From NCBI GenBank assembly GCA_945902745.1, contig CAMDNE010000003.1, positions 124,001-188,000 of the forward strand: a stretch of DNA of 64,000 nt, in the 5' to 3' direction. Shown in pieces: positions 45,986 to 54,867 of this stretch. The stretch comes from Chitinophaga pinensis. GTDB taxonomy: Bacteria; Bacteroidota; Bacteroidia; Flavobacteriales_D; Crocinitomicaceae. The notes beneath the pieces were generated by a model. The model saw only the letters and a program-made list of their open reading frames with translations. It did no database searches and was not told where the DNA came from. The position numbers and the translations under genes were made by a program. Each line of letters starts with the position of its first letter. The stretch's first letter is position 1.

Positions 45986-48478
45986 ATGCTAAAACGTTCT
46001 CTTATTTCGATCTTAACACTTGTTATTTTTTCAGTTAACAGTCAAACCTTACAATCACCAGATCAATTTCTTGGCTATCCAATAGGAACCTATTTTTCAC
46101 GCCATCATCAAGTTGTTGATTACTTCAAACAATTAGAGAAAAATGCACCAAAGAATGTTCGTTTGGAGCAATATGGAACGACAAATGAGCACAGAGAATT
46201 GCTGGTAGCCTATATTTCTACAGAAGAAAACCTGAAAAATTTAGAACAAATAAAAGCAGATCATGGGAATTTGAACAAGGATGAAAAAATCACACTTGTT
46301 TGGCTGAGCTACAACGTTCATGGAAATGAAAGTTCAGGTACTGAAGCAGCAATGTTGACAGCCTATGAACTAATTACCCAAAAGCAAGAATGGTTGAAAA
46401 ATACGGTTGTTATACTAGATCCGTGCATCAATCCGGATGGAAGAGATCGCTATGTGAACTGGTTCAATCAATATCAAAACAAAGAAATAAACGTTGACCA
46501 AATGAGTGCGGAACACAGTGAACCATGGCCAGGTGGACGCCCAAACCATTATCTATTTGACTTAAACAGAGATTGGGCTTGGCTGACACAAAAAGAATCT
46601 CAAGAACGAATTGCGCTATATAATCAATGGTTGCCTCACGTACATGCTGACTTTCACGAACAGAGTATCAATGAACCTTATTATTTTGCTCCGGCTGCTG
46701 AACCGTTTCATGAAGTAATTACTAAATGGCAACGTGAATTTCAAAATGGCGTTGGAAAAAATAACGCGAAGTATTTTGATCAAAATGGATGGTTTTACTT
46801 TACAAAAGAATTTTTTGATTTGCTTTACCCAAGTTACGGCGATACCTATCCAACTTTTTCTGGGGCGATCGGAATGACTTACGAACAAGGAGGAAGTTCA
46901 AGTGCAGGGTTAGGCGTTATCAATCGTGATGGAGACACCTTAACATTAGTCGATCGGATTCAACACCACCATATTGCTGGATTGTCTACTGTAGAATATG
47001 CGCATCTGCAATCTCAAAAACTGATTACAGAATTCCAAAATTTCGCCAATTCTAAAAATTATAAATACAAAAGTTATGTTGTTGGTGGAAATCCAGATAG
47101 AATTCAAGATTTAAGAAAATTATTGGACGGACATAAAATCGCTTATTCATTTGGAGGCGGAGCAAGTGTGAAAGGATATAATTATGCCTCAAGAAGTGCA
47201 GGAAGTATGAAGGCTACTGAAAATCATTTGATTATTAGTACCAACCAAATTAAAGGAACATTGGTGAATGTTTTGTTTGAGCCTAAAACAAAGTTAGTCG
47301 ATTCGTTAACGTATGACATAACAGCTTGGTCATTGCCTTATGCTTATGGATTAGACGCAATTGCTTCAGAAACCATGATTTCTGGTTTTGCTGAAAAAGT
47401 TGTGCTAATTAAAAATGAAATAGTTGCAGGTGCTTATGCCTATTTATCTGATTGGAACAGCATGAAAGATGCCCAATTCATGACAGGATTACTTCAAAAA
47501 GGCATTCGCGTGCGTTATGCCGAAAACCCGTTCGTATTAAACGGCAAAAACTACGACAGAGGAACATTAATTATCGCAAAAGGAGACAATGAATATGCAA
47601 CTTTTGCCAAAGACGTGACCGACTTAGCTAATGCTATGAAAGTTCAATTGACACCAACTCCAACTGGAATGGTGGATTCAGGAAATGATTTTGGCTCTTC
47701 GAGTGTGAAATTGATTCCAAATCAAAAAATAGTGATGTTGAGCGGTTCTGAAACCTCGTCTTTGAATGTTGGTGAAGTTTGGCATTTCTTTGAAGAGCAA
47801 TTGCATTTTCCATTGACAGTAGTAGATATCAATGATTTCAGTTTTAAAGCCTTGGATAAATTCAACGTATTAATTGTTCCAGAAGGTTGGTACGGATCTC
47901 TCTCTTCTCCAGAAGCTCATAGTGAATTGAAAACTTGGATCTCAAATGGCGGAAAGGTAATTGCAATTGGAGAAGCTGTTCATCATTTCACAACGGCCAA
48001 TGGGTATTCGTTAAAATCTAAATCACCAGAAAAAGAAATGGGTGAAGAAGATGAGGAAATTGAAGACGCAATTGAAGGTCCAGAAAGACATGAGCATGCC
48101 CACATTAAATACAATGATCAAGAGCGCGAAGCGATTAAAAACACGATTACTGGCGCCATCATGAAATGCAAAGTGGAACAAACAAATCCTTTAGCATTCG
48201 GATATGGTGATTCTTATTATTCGTTGAAATTGACTCCAAATGCGTTTGAATGGTTAGAAGATGGAGGTAATGTTGTCTATTTAGATGACAAACCAGAAGT
48301 AATTGCTGGATTCGCAGGAAGTGAAGCAATGAAGAATCAACCTAAATCTTTGATCTTTGGTCAAGAGAATATAGGAAATGGTTGTTTAATCTACATGATT
48401 GATAATCCATTGTTCAGAGGTTTTTGGGAAAATGGTAAATTGTTTTTCGTGAATGCATTGTTTTTAACCAATAACTAG
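45986..48478 (+). CDS. M14 family zinc carboxypeptidase
   Basis: 830 residues with a signal peptide (ends VNSQ, residue 20). The zinc-binding pair His112-x-x-Glu115 in VHGNESSG, INPDGRDR near 148 and HVHADFHEQ near 218-225 give the M14 ligands. The second half is a large accessory region, partly alpha/beta with a glutamine-amidotransferase-like look (LIVPEGWYGSL, AIGEAVHHF). It trims C-terminal residues from peptides outside the cytoplasm. A gap of 57 bp separates it from ftsK. Confidence 0.88.
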   Translation: MLKRSLISILTLVIFSVNSQTLQSPDQFLGYPIGTYFSRHHQVVDYFKQLEKNAPKNVRLEQYGTTNEHRELLVAYISTEENLKNLEQIKADHGNLNKDEKITLVWLSYNVHGNESSGTEAAMLTAYELITQKQEWLKNTVVILDPCINPDGRDRYVNWFNQYQNKEINVDQMSAEHSEPWPGGRPNHYLFDLNRDWAWLTQKESQERIALYNQWLPHVHADFHEQSINEPYYFAPAAEPFHEVITKWQREFQNGVGKNNAKYFDQNGWFYFTKEFFDLLYPSYGDTYPTFSGAIGMTYEQGGSSSAGLGVINRDGDTLTLVDRIQHHHIAGLSTVEYAHLQSQKLITEFQNFANSKNYKYKSYVVGGNPDRIQDLRKLLDGHKIAYSFGGGASVKGYNYASRSAGSMKATENHLIISTNQIKGTLVNVLFEPKTKLVDSLTYDITAWSLPYAYGLDAIASETMISGFAEKVVLIKNEIVAGAYAYLSDWNSMKDAQFMTGLLQKGIRVRYAENPFVLNGKNYDRGTLIIAKGDNEYATFAKDVTDLANAMKVQLTPTPTGMVDSGNDFGSSSVKLIPNQKIVMLSGSETSSLNVGEVWHFFEEQLHFPLTVVDINDFSFKALDKFNVLIVPEGWYGSLSSPEAHSELKTWISNGGKVIAIGEAVHHFTTANGYSLKSKSPEKEMGEEDEEIEDAIEGPERHEHAHIKYNDQEREAIKNTITGAIMKCKVEQTNPLAFGYGDSYYSLKLTPNAFEWLEDGGNVVYLDDKPEVIAGFAGSEAMKNQPKSLIFGQENIGNGCLIYMIDNPLFRGFWENGKLFFVNALFLTNN

Positions 48479-48482
48479 AACC

Positions 48483-48878
48483 ATGAGAACAATTTCATCT
48501 GCCATAATAGGAATTATCACCTGCTTTGTTTTAATCTATGCTATTGAAATGATAGGGATGAATTTATTTCCAGTAAAAGTAAAGATTAATCCAAAAAACT
48601 ATAATGAATTTAAAGCATTAATTGATAGTATTCCACTACCCGCGTTAATAATAATTATTGTAGGTCATGGGGTATCTTTATTCGCTGGGATATATGTTTC
48701 CAAAAAAATTCAGAACAAATCTTCAATTCCTTTTTTACTCGTTTTTTTAGTTATGCTGATGGCTACAATCTCAAATTTAGCAATGATTCCACATCCTATT
48801 TGGTTCAAAATCGCCGACATTGGAATCGTAATTTTAGCCGGATTGATATCTTGGAGGACTTTTAAATGGACGCTTTAA
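48483..48878 (+). CDS. Small four-helix membrane protein of unknown function
   Basis: 131 residues with four hydrophobic segments (about 6-27, 51-73, 82-103, 109-127). No motif recognised. It starts 4 bp after the stop of the M14 peptidase and shares its direction, so it is part of that operon. Its stop abuts the stop of the convergent glycosyltransferase gene. Confidence 0.65.
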   Translation: MRTISSAIIGIITCFVLIYAIEMIGMNLFPVKVKINPKNYNEFKALIDSIPLPALIIIIVGHGVSLFAGIYVSKKIQNKSSIPFLLVFLVMLMATISNLAMIPHPIWFKIADIGIVILAGLISWRTFKWTL

Positions 48879-50552
48879 TTAGTTATAACACTGTAATCGC
48901 ATTGCTGTAATTTCTGCTTCTGTCGAAGTATCACCGTTCCACACATAGTAACTCAGAATTTGATTCTTTAAATTGGGTAATTCAATCTTAAATTCCATTT
49001 GAGTTGCTGAACCTGAGATAAAATCACCTAAATAAACGTCCTTATACAACGTTCCATCTTGATTACCTAACACTAAGCGCAAATCAGGTTTCCTATCATT
49101 ACAAGCTATTTCTATTGTCAAAACAACAATTTTAACCGATTTTAATTCGCGTGATTTTATCGACTGAGAAAAAGGATGACTTTTATCTATTTTCTGTACT
49201 AAATTCAATGCTTTTTGATCTATCAATTTCCAATTTTCAGATACAACAACACTTGGAGCATCTCTTTTCAATTGTAAAAAATGACTCCAATACTGCTCTT
49301 TTGTTGTCGTTCCTCCACTTAAAATACTATTTGTAATTTGATAACTCTGAATCATTGATAATATACAAAATGGCAAAACAATGAAATAAGCAAAATTGAT
49401 TCTTTTAAATTCATTCAAAAATAAAGCAGCACCAATTGCTATAAAGGGCAAGAAATCAATCATTGGGCGTTGGCCAAAACCTGCACCGTAAGTCCAGCAC
49501 CACCAGGAAGATAATACATAAACAATCAATACCAATGGTAACATAAAACCTACTAATTGAAACAATGATTTTTTCGAAAAACAGAATCCACTAACTACAA
49601 TAGAAAGAAAAAGTAATGGACTATAAACCAACCATCCTTTTTGGTATGAGTATAAAAAATCAAAAAAATGAGGTTTCTTAAAATTAAATCCTTCCTCATT
49701 ATACGAATAAACCAACCATAAATCGCTTTGCCATTTCCATAATAAAAAGGGAATCGAAAAAATGATCAGTCCAATAATTAAATAAGGTATCAGTCTTTTT
49801 ATTTGGAAGTATTCTTTCGTGATTAAATCCTTCAATTGCCTTCCTGAAAGCATTGTCAACAGAGGTAAAAACATCAGCATCAAACCATTTGTAGGACGAG
49901 TAATTATCAATAAACTGAGGATAATTCCACTCCAACCAAGATACTGCAAGCGTTTGGTTTGAATCCAATTCAATAACATCCACATGAATACTGTTGCCAA
50001 AAAGAAATTATGAATATGACTTACAGTATGGTCGTACACTAAATAATACCAACTATTCGTTCCGAAAGTCAACCCTATGAAAACGAAATAACTTACAGCA
50101 TCTCGAATTTTTAAACGACGAAATACCGATAATAAAAACCGCAAACCAATAAAGAAGTAGACGACATGTGAAAAAGCAATTCCCCATTGAAAAGGTGCAG
50201 AATACCCGTCAACTGCAAATCCACCAACCCATGCGACAAGCATTGAAAGAAAGAAAAATGGAGCGTATAAAATACTTAGCCCTGGGAAGGTTTTATTGAC
50301 ATATTTCCCATTTTTTTGCTTGTTTCTAAAATCCTTGAATTGTGATTTATCGGTTGGATAATACTTTAGTTCAACCTCATCAATAAATGAAAATGTTGGA
50401 TCTTGATAAATGAAAATTGCAGGTAAATAAGCATAATATGCCTTTCCATCTCCATTGATTGACCGTCCGTATCGACCGTCAAATTCATGTGCTGAAAAGA
50501 TTCCACACAAAACAATTGTTATACTAACCCACCAAAATAGATTTTTCTTCAT
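48879..50552 (-). CDS. Membrane glycosyltransferase, GT39/ArnT-like (GT-C fold)
   Basis: 557 residues with about ten membrane helices. The first loop has NGDGKAYYAYLPAI, with an Asp in the position of the catalytic Asp of GT-C enzymes such as ArnT and protein mannosyltransferases. The last 150 residues are extracytoplasmic. The enzyme would use a lipid-linked sugar to modify a lipid or protein on the outer face of the inner membrane. The acceptor is unknown. A GT2 dolichyl-phosphate sugar synthase-like gene is transcribed away from it, which is a likely source of its donor. Confidence 0.68.
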   Translation of the reverse strand: MKKNLFWWVSITIVLCGIFSAHEFDGRYGRSINGDGKAYYAYLPAIFIYQDPTFSFIDEVELKYYPTDKSQFKDFRNKQKNGKYVNKTFPGLSILYAPFFFLSMLVAWVGGFAVDGYSAPFQWGIAFSHVVYFFIGLRFLLSVFRRLKIRDAVSYFVFIGLTFGTNSWYYLVYDHTVSHIHNFFLATVFMWMLLNWIQTKRLQYLGWSGIILSLLIITRPTNGLMLMFLPLLTMLSGRQLKDLITKEYFQIKRLIPYLIIGLIIFSIPFLLWKWQSDLWLVYSYNEEGFNFKKPHFFDFLYSYQKGWLVYSPLLFLSIVVSGFCFSKKSLFQLVGFMLPLVLIVYVLSSWWCWTYGAGFGQRPMIDFLPFIAIGAALFLNEFKRINFAYFIVLPFCILSMIQSYQITNSILSGGTTTKEQYWSHFLQLKRDAPSVVVSENWKLIDQKALNLVQKIDKSHPFSQSIKSRELKSVKIVVLTIEIACNDRKPDLRLVLGNQDGTLYKDVYLGDFISGSATQMEFKIELPNLKNQILSYYVWNGDTSTEAEITAMRLQCYN

Positions 50553-50634
50553 TCTTTAATTTAAAAACAAATATAAAAAACACGTCTCCTTTTGATGAAA
50601 TTGTATTTTTTAGAACTCTCGTAAAATTAAACTT

Positions 50635-50642
50635 TATCTTTG
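50635..50642 (+). promoter_or_regulatory. -7 box for the GT2 gene
   Basis: TATCTTTG, 34 bp upstream of the GT2 start. No clear -33 box. Confidence 0.55.
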
Positions 50643-50676
50643 ACGCAAGTTGAATTACCGATTTATAAAATAATAA

Positions 50677-51396
50677 ATGCAGATTACAAAACTTTCAATC
50701 ATTATTCCAGCCTACAACGAAGGTAAAACGATACGTAATGTACTAGAAAACGTTGCGAATTTAGCATTGGTAAACGACATTGAAAAGGAAATTATTGTAA
50801 TCAATGATTGTTCAACAGATAATACATTGGATGAAATAGAGCAATTTATTCAAGATAATCCGAGTCAACCAATTTTGGCATTTTATCAAAACGTTAATAA
50901 AGGCAAAGGAGCTGCTATTCATAAAGGAATTCAATTGGCAACTGGAGATTATATTGTTATACAAGATGCTGATTTGGAATTGGACCCAACTGATATAAAT
51001 AAATTACTCGAAGGGTTATCAACTAAAAATGTTGATGTAATTTATGGCTCCCGCTTTTTAACAAAGGAACATAAGAATACTTCTTTTATTTGGCACATAC
51101 TCGGTAATGGATTTTTGACGAAGCTATCGAATGTATTCACAGGATTTCGCCTCACTGATATGATGACGTGTTACAAACTTGTTCCAGCGTCTATTCTAAA
51201 ATCAATTCAACTCAAAGAAAATCGTTTTGGTTTCGAACCAGAAGTCACATTGAAGCTTTCCAAAATAAAAAACCTTTCAATTGCAGAAGTTCCTATTTCT
51301 TATATTGCTAGAAGTAAATCAGAAGGTAAGAAAATCAATTCAGGCGATGGAATGCGCGTGATTTATTGTATTTTGAAGTATAAGATCAAAAACTAA
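50677..51396 (+). CDS. Glycosyltransferase family 2, polyprenyl-phosphate sugar synthase-like
   Basis: 239 residues. A GT-A core: SIIIPAYNEGKTI near residue 8, IVINDCSTDNT near 40 and the DxD-type motif VIQDADLELDP near 94, then GSRF and GFEPEVTLKL near 187. It lacks membrane helices, like DPM1-type enzymes. It transfers a sugar from NDP-sugar to polyprenyl phosphate, and could feed the neighbouring GT-C enzyme. Confidence 0.87.
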   Translation: MQITKLSIIIPAYNEGKTIRNVLENVANLALVNDIEKEIIVINDCSTDNTLDEIEQFIQDNPSQPILAFYQNVNKGKGAAIHKGIQLATGDYIVIQDADLELDPTDINKLLEGLSTKNVDVIYGSRFLTKEHKNTSFIWHILGNGFLTKLSNVFTGFRLTDMMTCYKLVPASILKSIQLKENRFGFEPEVTLKLSKIKNLSIAEVPISYIARSKSEGKKINSGDGMRVIYCILKYKIKN

Positions 51397-51419
51397 AGTC
51401 CTTTCGGTTTTATGCTCAT

Positions 51420-51660
51420 TCAAATTTCAAACACATAGAAACATAGGTCACATAGTGAATGTCCTAGCATTATGTTCATCGGAGTTAAAACCCGTTTTTT
51501 TTATTCTCTTTCAAATTTCAAACACATAGAAACATAGGACACATAGCTTATTCCCTAGCTTTATGTTCATCGGAGTTAAAACCCGTTTTTTTATTCTCAG
51601 TCAAATTTCAAACACATAGAAACATAGGTCACATAGCTAATTCCATAGCTTTATGTTCCT
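51420..51660. repeat. Three direct repeats of about 90 bp with CACATAG octamers
   Basis: Units begin at 51420, 51511 and 51601 (periods 91 and 90); the third loses similarity after about 60 bases. Each starts TCAAATTTCAAACACATAG and passes through octamer steps (CACATAGA, AACATAGG, TCACATAG). Units one and two end in CGGAGTTAAAACCCG with a T run, a terminator-like hairpin with one bulge. The 382-bp gap between the GT2 gene and 51779 contains no gene. Confidence 0.9.
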
Positions 51661-51675
51661 TCAATAAATAATGTA

Positions 51676-51704
51676 CTTCTATGTGAGCTATGCGCCTATG
51701 TGGT
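51676..51704 (-). repeat. Inverted arm of the CACATAG family
   Basis: In reverse complement this segment reads ACCACATAGGCGCATAG, nearly identical to the arm at 27399-27415. It closes the three-copy repeat at 51420-51660. Confidence 0.8.
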
Positions 51705-51778
51705 AAAAGAAAAACTGCCAATGTCTGTGCTTTTAACCATTTACTTGTTGGTTCCTGAGCATACAAGAATGTACCTTT

Positions 51779-52354
51779 TTATTTCTTTTTTCTAGTTTGC
51801 AAATTAAACCCTAAACCAGCAGACAAAATCAATTCATCTGTTTTTTCACTGCCAAATGATAATCCACGATAAGTTGAATTTACGTATGCGACATCCACAA
51901 AGAAATTAAAAAACTTCCATATATAATAGGTTGAACCAATGTGGACAGCAAACGATGGACTTGCTTGTAATCGTGCATTTGGATCAATTGAGGCAAGTGG
52001 TTTAAAAACAGCAATACCAGGTTCAATACCAACATAATTATCCCAGTTTTTCTTTCCTGTATGATAAAATACACCGAAATATGTTCTAAATCCTTCTTTA
52101 AAGAATAAATTATCTGTCCCGGTTTTTGATTTTCCGTCCATAAAATACATTAAATCGCCTCTGAAACTTAATTTCTTATCAACATAATATTCAAGAAATC
52201 CAGAAAGATAATAGTTCTGAACACCACGATTCAGCATGGTTGACGGGGAAATGGTTCCTGTAGATTTTAACAATCCAGGTTGGATGAATAATTCTTGGGA
52301 TAAAGCCACTCCAGATAACAAGAAAATACTGCTAAAAATGATTATTCTTACCAT
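51779..52354 (-). CDS. Outer-membrane beta-barrel protein of unknown function
   Basis: 191 residues with a signal peptide (ends ALSQ, residue 19). The mature part alternates strands with aromatic residues at the ends: YYLSGFLEYYV, FRGDLMYFMD, TYFGVFYHTG, YVGIEPGIAVF, ending in LSAGLGFNLQ. About eight strands fit a small barrel. No family recognised. It overlaps the upstream barrel gene by 7 nt, so the two proteins are probably made together. Confidence 0.68.
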   Translation of the reverse strand: MVRIIIFSSIFLLSGVALSQELFIQPGLLKSTGTISPSTMLNRGVQNYYLSGFLEYYVDKKLSFRGDLMYFMDGKSKTGTDNLFFKEGFRTYFGVFYHTGKKNWDNYVGIEPGIAVFKPLASIDPNARLQASPSFAVHIGSTYYIWKFFNFFVDVAYVNSTYRGLSFGSEKTDELILSAGLGFNLQTRKKK

Positions 52355-52962
52355 AAGTCTGCGATTTTATAATTAATACCAACATGAAATAATAAATGTC
52401 CTTCTAAACTTGAACCTTTTTCTTTGTGAAAAACTACTATATCATCAATTAACTCAGAATGCACATCTGTTCCTAAATGCACCATATATTGACTAACAAC
52501 TGAAATGTCCATTCTGTCCGAAAGATTAAAATGAACCCCTAAACCTCCTTGAACGGCAGAACTCCAGCGCTCAATTGAATTAGATCTATTTGTATTATCA
52601 ACTATTTCAGTATGATCAAAGCAGTGCCCAGCTAAAATATATGGTCGAACTTTAGGAGTTAAATTTTTTGTAGGATAAAACAAAACGCTCCACCCAATGT
52701 GATAATCAGTCCTATGAGCATATTCTTCTATATCGCTTGTTATATAATCAAAATACCAATCTGTATTGACTTTATCTGAAACTTGGACACGAAATTGACC
52801 TCCAACACCTACACCTGGAGGACCGGTTTCTCCATCATTAAAAGCGCTTAGTGTGGTTCGAACTCCAAAGCTCACTAATCCACTTTGATTATTTTTTATT
52901 TTTAATGGTTGAGCTTGAACTATTGTCGTCAATAGAAAGCAAAGTATGAAAGGATATTTCAT
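52348..52962 (-). CDS. Outer-membrane beta-barrel protein of unknown function
   Basis: 204 residues from the chosen start (MKYPFILCFLL), which gives a clean signal peptide ending VQAQ (residue 19). Strands such as SFGVRTTLSAF, GVGVGGQFRV and WYFDYITS suggest a small beta-barrel. The longer frame from 53082 begins inside the fabI terminator and adds 40 hydrophobic residues that do not look like a gene start. Forms an operon with the 51779 gene. Confidence 0.68.
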   Translation of the reverse strand: MKYPFILCFLLTTIVQAQPLKIKNNQSGLVSFGVRTTLSAFNDGETGPPGVGVGGQFRVQVSDKVNTDWYFDYITSDIEEYAHRTDYHIGWSVLFYPTKNLTPKVRPYILAGHCFDHTEIVDNTNRSNSIERWSSAVQGGLGVHFNLSDRMDISVVSQYMVHLGTDVHSELIDDIVVFHKEKGSSLEGHLLFHVGINYKIADLW

Positions 52963-53052
52963 AATGATAGTTTTTGGGATAATAGTAAAACGCAAAATTT
53001 TAACAATTATTATGTATGCATATAAAATAGCATTAAAAAAACTTAATAAAAA

Positions 53053-53083
53053 CAAAAAAAATGCAGCACTTTCGCACTGCATT
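53053..53083 (-). terminator. Terminator of fabI (minus strand)
   Basis: AAATGCAG and CTGCATTT form an 8-bp stem with a loop of 10 bases; on the minus strand a T run follows. It lies 21 bp after the fabI stop. Confidence 0.83.
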
Positions 53084-53103
53084 TCAACTCTTTAGAGCAA
53101 TAA

Positions 53104-53916
53104 TTATTCTCCGAATTTTTCAATTACTTGAGCAGTAACTCCAGTATTAGAGAAACCTCCATCATGGAATAAATTCTGCATGGTAACATATCTTGTTAAA
53201 TCTGAGAAAAGTGTGATGCAATAATCTGCACAAGCATCTGCATCTGCATTTCCTAAAGGAGACATCATTTCAGAAAAATTAATGAATTCACTAAAACCTT
53301 TCACTCCACTTCCTGCTGTAGTCATTGTTGGAGATTGAGAAATCGTGTTCACACGAACTTTCTTATCTACTCCATATTGGTAACCAAAACTACGCGCAAT
53401 TGATTCTAAATATGCTTTATTGTCAGCCATATCATTGTAATCAGGAAACACTCTTTGAGCAGCAATATACGTTAATGCAACGATAGAACCCCATTCATTC
53501 ATGGCATCCAATTTCTTTGCAGTTTGCATTACTTTATGAAACGAAAGCGCTGAAACATCCAATCCTTTCATCGTGTAATCATAATTTTGAGCAGTATAAT
53601 GATTCCCTTTACGAACATTAACTGACATTCCAATCGAATGAAGAATAAAATCAATTTTACCTCCAAGAATTTCCATTGATTCTGAGATCAATTTCTCTAA
53701 ATCTTCAACACTTGTTGCATCAGCTGGAATTACTTTTGACCCTGTTTTTTCTGCTAAGCCATTTATTTCACCCATTCTCATCGCAATAGGTGCATTTGTC
53801 AAGACAAATTGAGCTCCTTGCTCGTGAGCTTTTTCAGCAACATGCCAAGCAATCGATTGACTGTTTAGTGCTCCGAAAATAATTCCTCTTTTTCCTTTCA
53901 ATAAATTATTCGCCAT
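53104..53916 (-). CDS. fabI: Enoyl-[acyl-carrier-protein] reductase, NADH type
   Basis: 270 residues. The FabI-type SDR layout is present: GALNSQSIAWHVA near residue 15 (NAD-binding, with the non-standard loop typical of FabI), HSIGMS near 91, and the catalytic Tyr-x6-Lys (YNDMADNK, Tyr near 159, Lys near 166). It reduces trans-2-enoyl-ACP in the last step of each fatty-acid elongation round. Stands alone with promoter and terminator. Confidence 0.94.
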   Translation of the reverse strand: MANNLLKGKRGIIFGALNSQSIAWHVAEKAHEQGAQFVLTNAPIAMRMGEINGLAEKTGSKVIPADATSVEDLEKLISESMEILGGKIDFILHSIGMSVNVRKGNHYTAQNYDYTMKGLDVSALSFHKVMQTAKKLDAMNEWGSIVALTYIAAQRVFPDYNDMADNKAYLESIARSFGYQYGVDKKVRVNTISQSPTMTTAGSGVKGFSEFINFSEMMSPLGNADADACADYCITLFSDLTRYVTMQNLFHDGGFSNTGVTAQVIEKFGE

Positions 53917-53933
53917 CTTCGTTTAATTTGGGA

Positions 53934-53941
53934 CAAATATA
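53934..53941 (-). promoter_or_regulatory. -7 box for fabI
   Basis: On the minus strand it reads TATATTTG, 17 bp upstream of the fabI start. Confidence 0.6.
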
Positions 53942-54000
53942 GCGTAGAAATCTGAATTGGAAGAAAGGATTTTAATATTAATCAATTAACATTTTTTAAA

Positions 54001-54085
54001 AAGGTAAAGGGAAGAAGGTAAAAGTAATTTGGTTCTTGTGAAGCAAACTTTTTACTTCTTACTTTTCAATTCTTACTTTTTCCCT
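54001..54085. repeat. Heptamer arrays G, left and right, inverted pair
   Basis: Left array 54001-54028: four units AAGGTAA, AGGGAAG, AAGGTAA, AAGTAAT. Right array 54051-54085: five units TTTACTT, CTTACTT, TTCAATT, CTTACTT, TTTCCCT, the reverse complement type. The right array ends on the TAG stop (54084-54086, minus strand) of the MBL gene. Spacer 22 bp. Confidence 0.85.
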
Positions 54086-54848
54086 AAAACTCAATTTCTA
54101 AACCGTCATAAGCAATAAACACATTTTCTGGCAACGATTCTTCAATCTCACTGTGTTTGCCAAATAAATGAGAAATATGCGTCAAATACGCTTTTTCAGG
54201 TTGAATAATCGCAATAAAAGCGAGTGCCTCCTCCAAATTAAAATGAGAAATATGTTCGGAACGGTGCAAGGCATTCACAATTAATATTTTTGTACCCTTT
54301 ACTTTCTCAATTTCTGTTGGCGCGATTGTTTTAGCATCTGTTATATAGGTAAAATCATTGATGCGATATCCAAATACAGGCATTTTATAATGCATTACTT
54401 CAATCGGTGTAATCATTGGACCGTCTGGCAATTGAAATGATTTATTCTCAATTCTATTCAGATGAACAGTTGGAATTCCTGGATAATTATCGTTGGAAAA
54501 AACATAATGGAATTCTTTCTTTAACGCATTTTCAACACGTTCCGTACAAAATATTTCCATGTCTCTTCTTTCGCAATAATTAAACGCACGAACATCATCC
54601 ATTCCTGCAACATGATCCTTGTGTTCATGTGTATAGATAATGGCACGTAATGACTTTACGTGTGCTCGCAGCATTTGTTGCCTGAAGTCTGGACCGGTAT
54701 CAATCACAAAATTCTGATCCTTGTCTGAAATTAAAATTGATGCTCTTAACCTTTTATCCAAAGAATCAGTTGAAGCACAAACATCACATTCGCATGCTAT
54801 AACAGGAACACCTTGAGAAGTTCCAGAACCGAGGATTGTTATTTTCAT
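54084..54848 (-). CDS. MBL-fold metallo-hydrolase (PhnP-like)
   Basis: 254 residues. The zinc site THEHKDHVAGMDD near residue 76 is complete. The N-terminal ILGSGTSQGVPVIACECDVC carries a Cys pair seen in PhnP-type phosphodiesterases, which use an added zinc. Later ligands ITDAKT, LHRSEHISH and LTHISHLFG. It cuts a cyclic phosphate diester, probably of a sugar or nucleotide metabolite; the natural substrate is unknown. It is last in a run with wecB, the deacetylase and DUF423. Confidence 0.85.
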   Translation of the reverse strand: MKITILGSGTSQGVPVIACECDVCASTDSLDKRLRASILISDKDQNFVIDTGPDFRQQMLRAHVKSLRAIIYTHEHKDHVAGMDDVRAFNYCERRDMEIFCTERVENALKKEFHYVFSNDNYPGIPTVHLNRIENKSFQLPDGPMITPIEVMHYKMPVFGYRINDFTYITDAKTIAPTEIEKVKGTKILIVNALHRSEHISHFNLEEALAFIAIIQPEKAYLTHISHLFGKHSEIEESLPENVFIAYDGLEIEF

Positions 54849-54867
54849 TTGAACATCATTTTAGATT

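Noticed and set aside
51420-51704. Three near-identical units as a possible CRISPR array
   Set aside because: Units are about 90 bp, tandem, with no unique spacers, and no cas gene is near.
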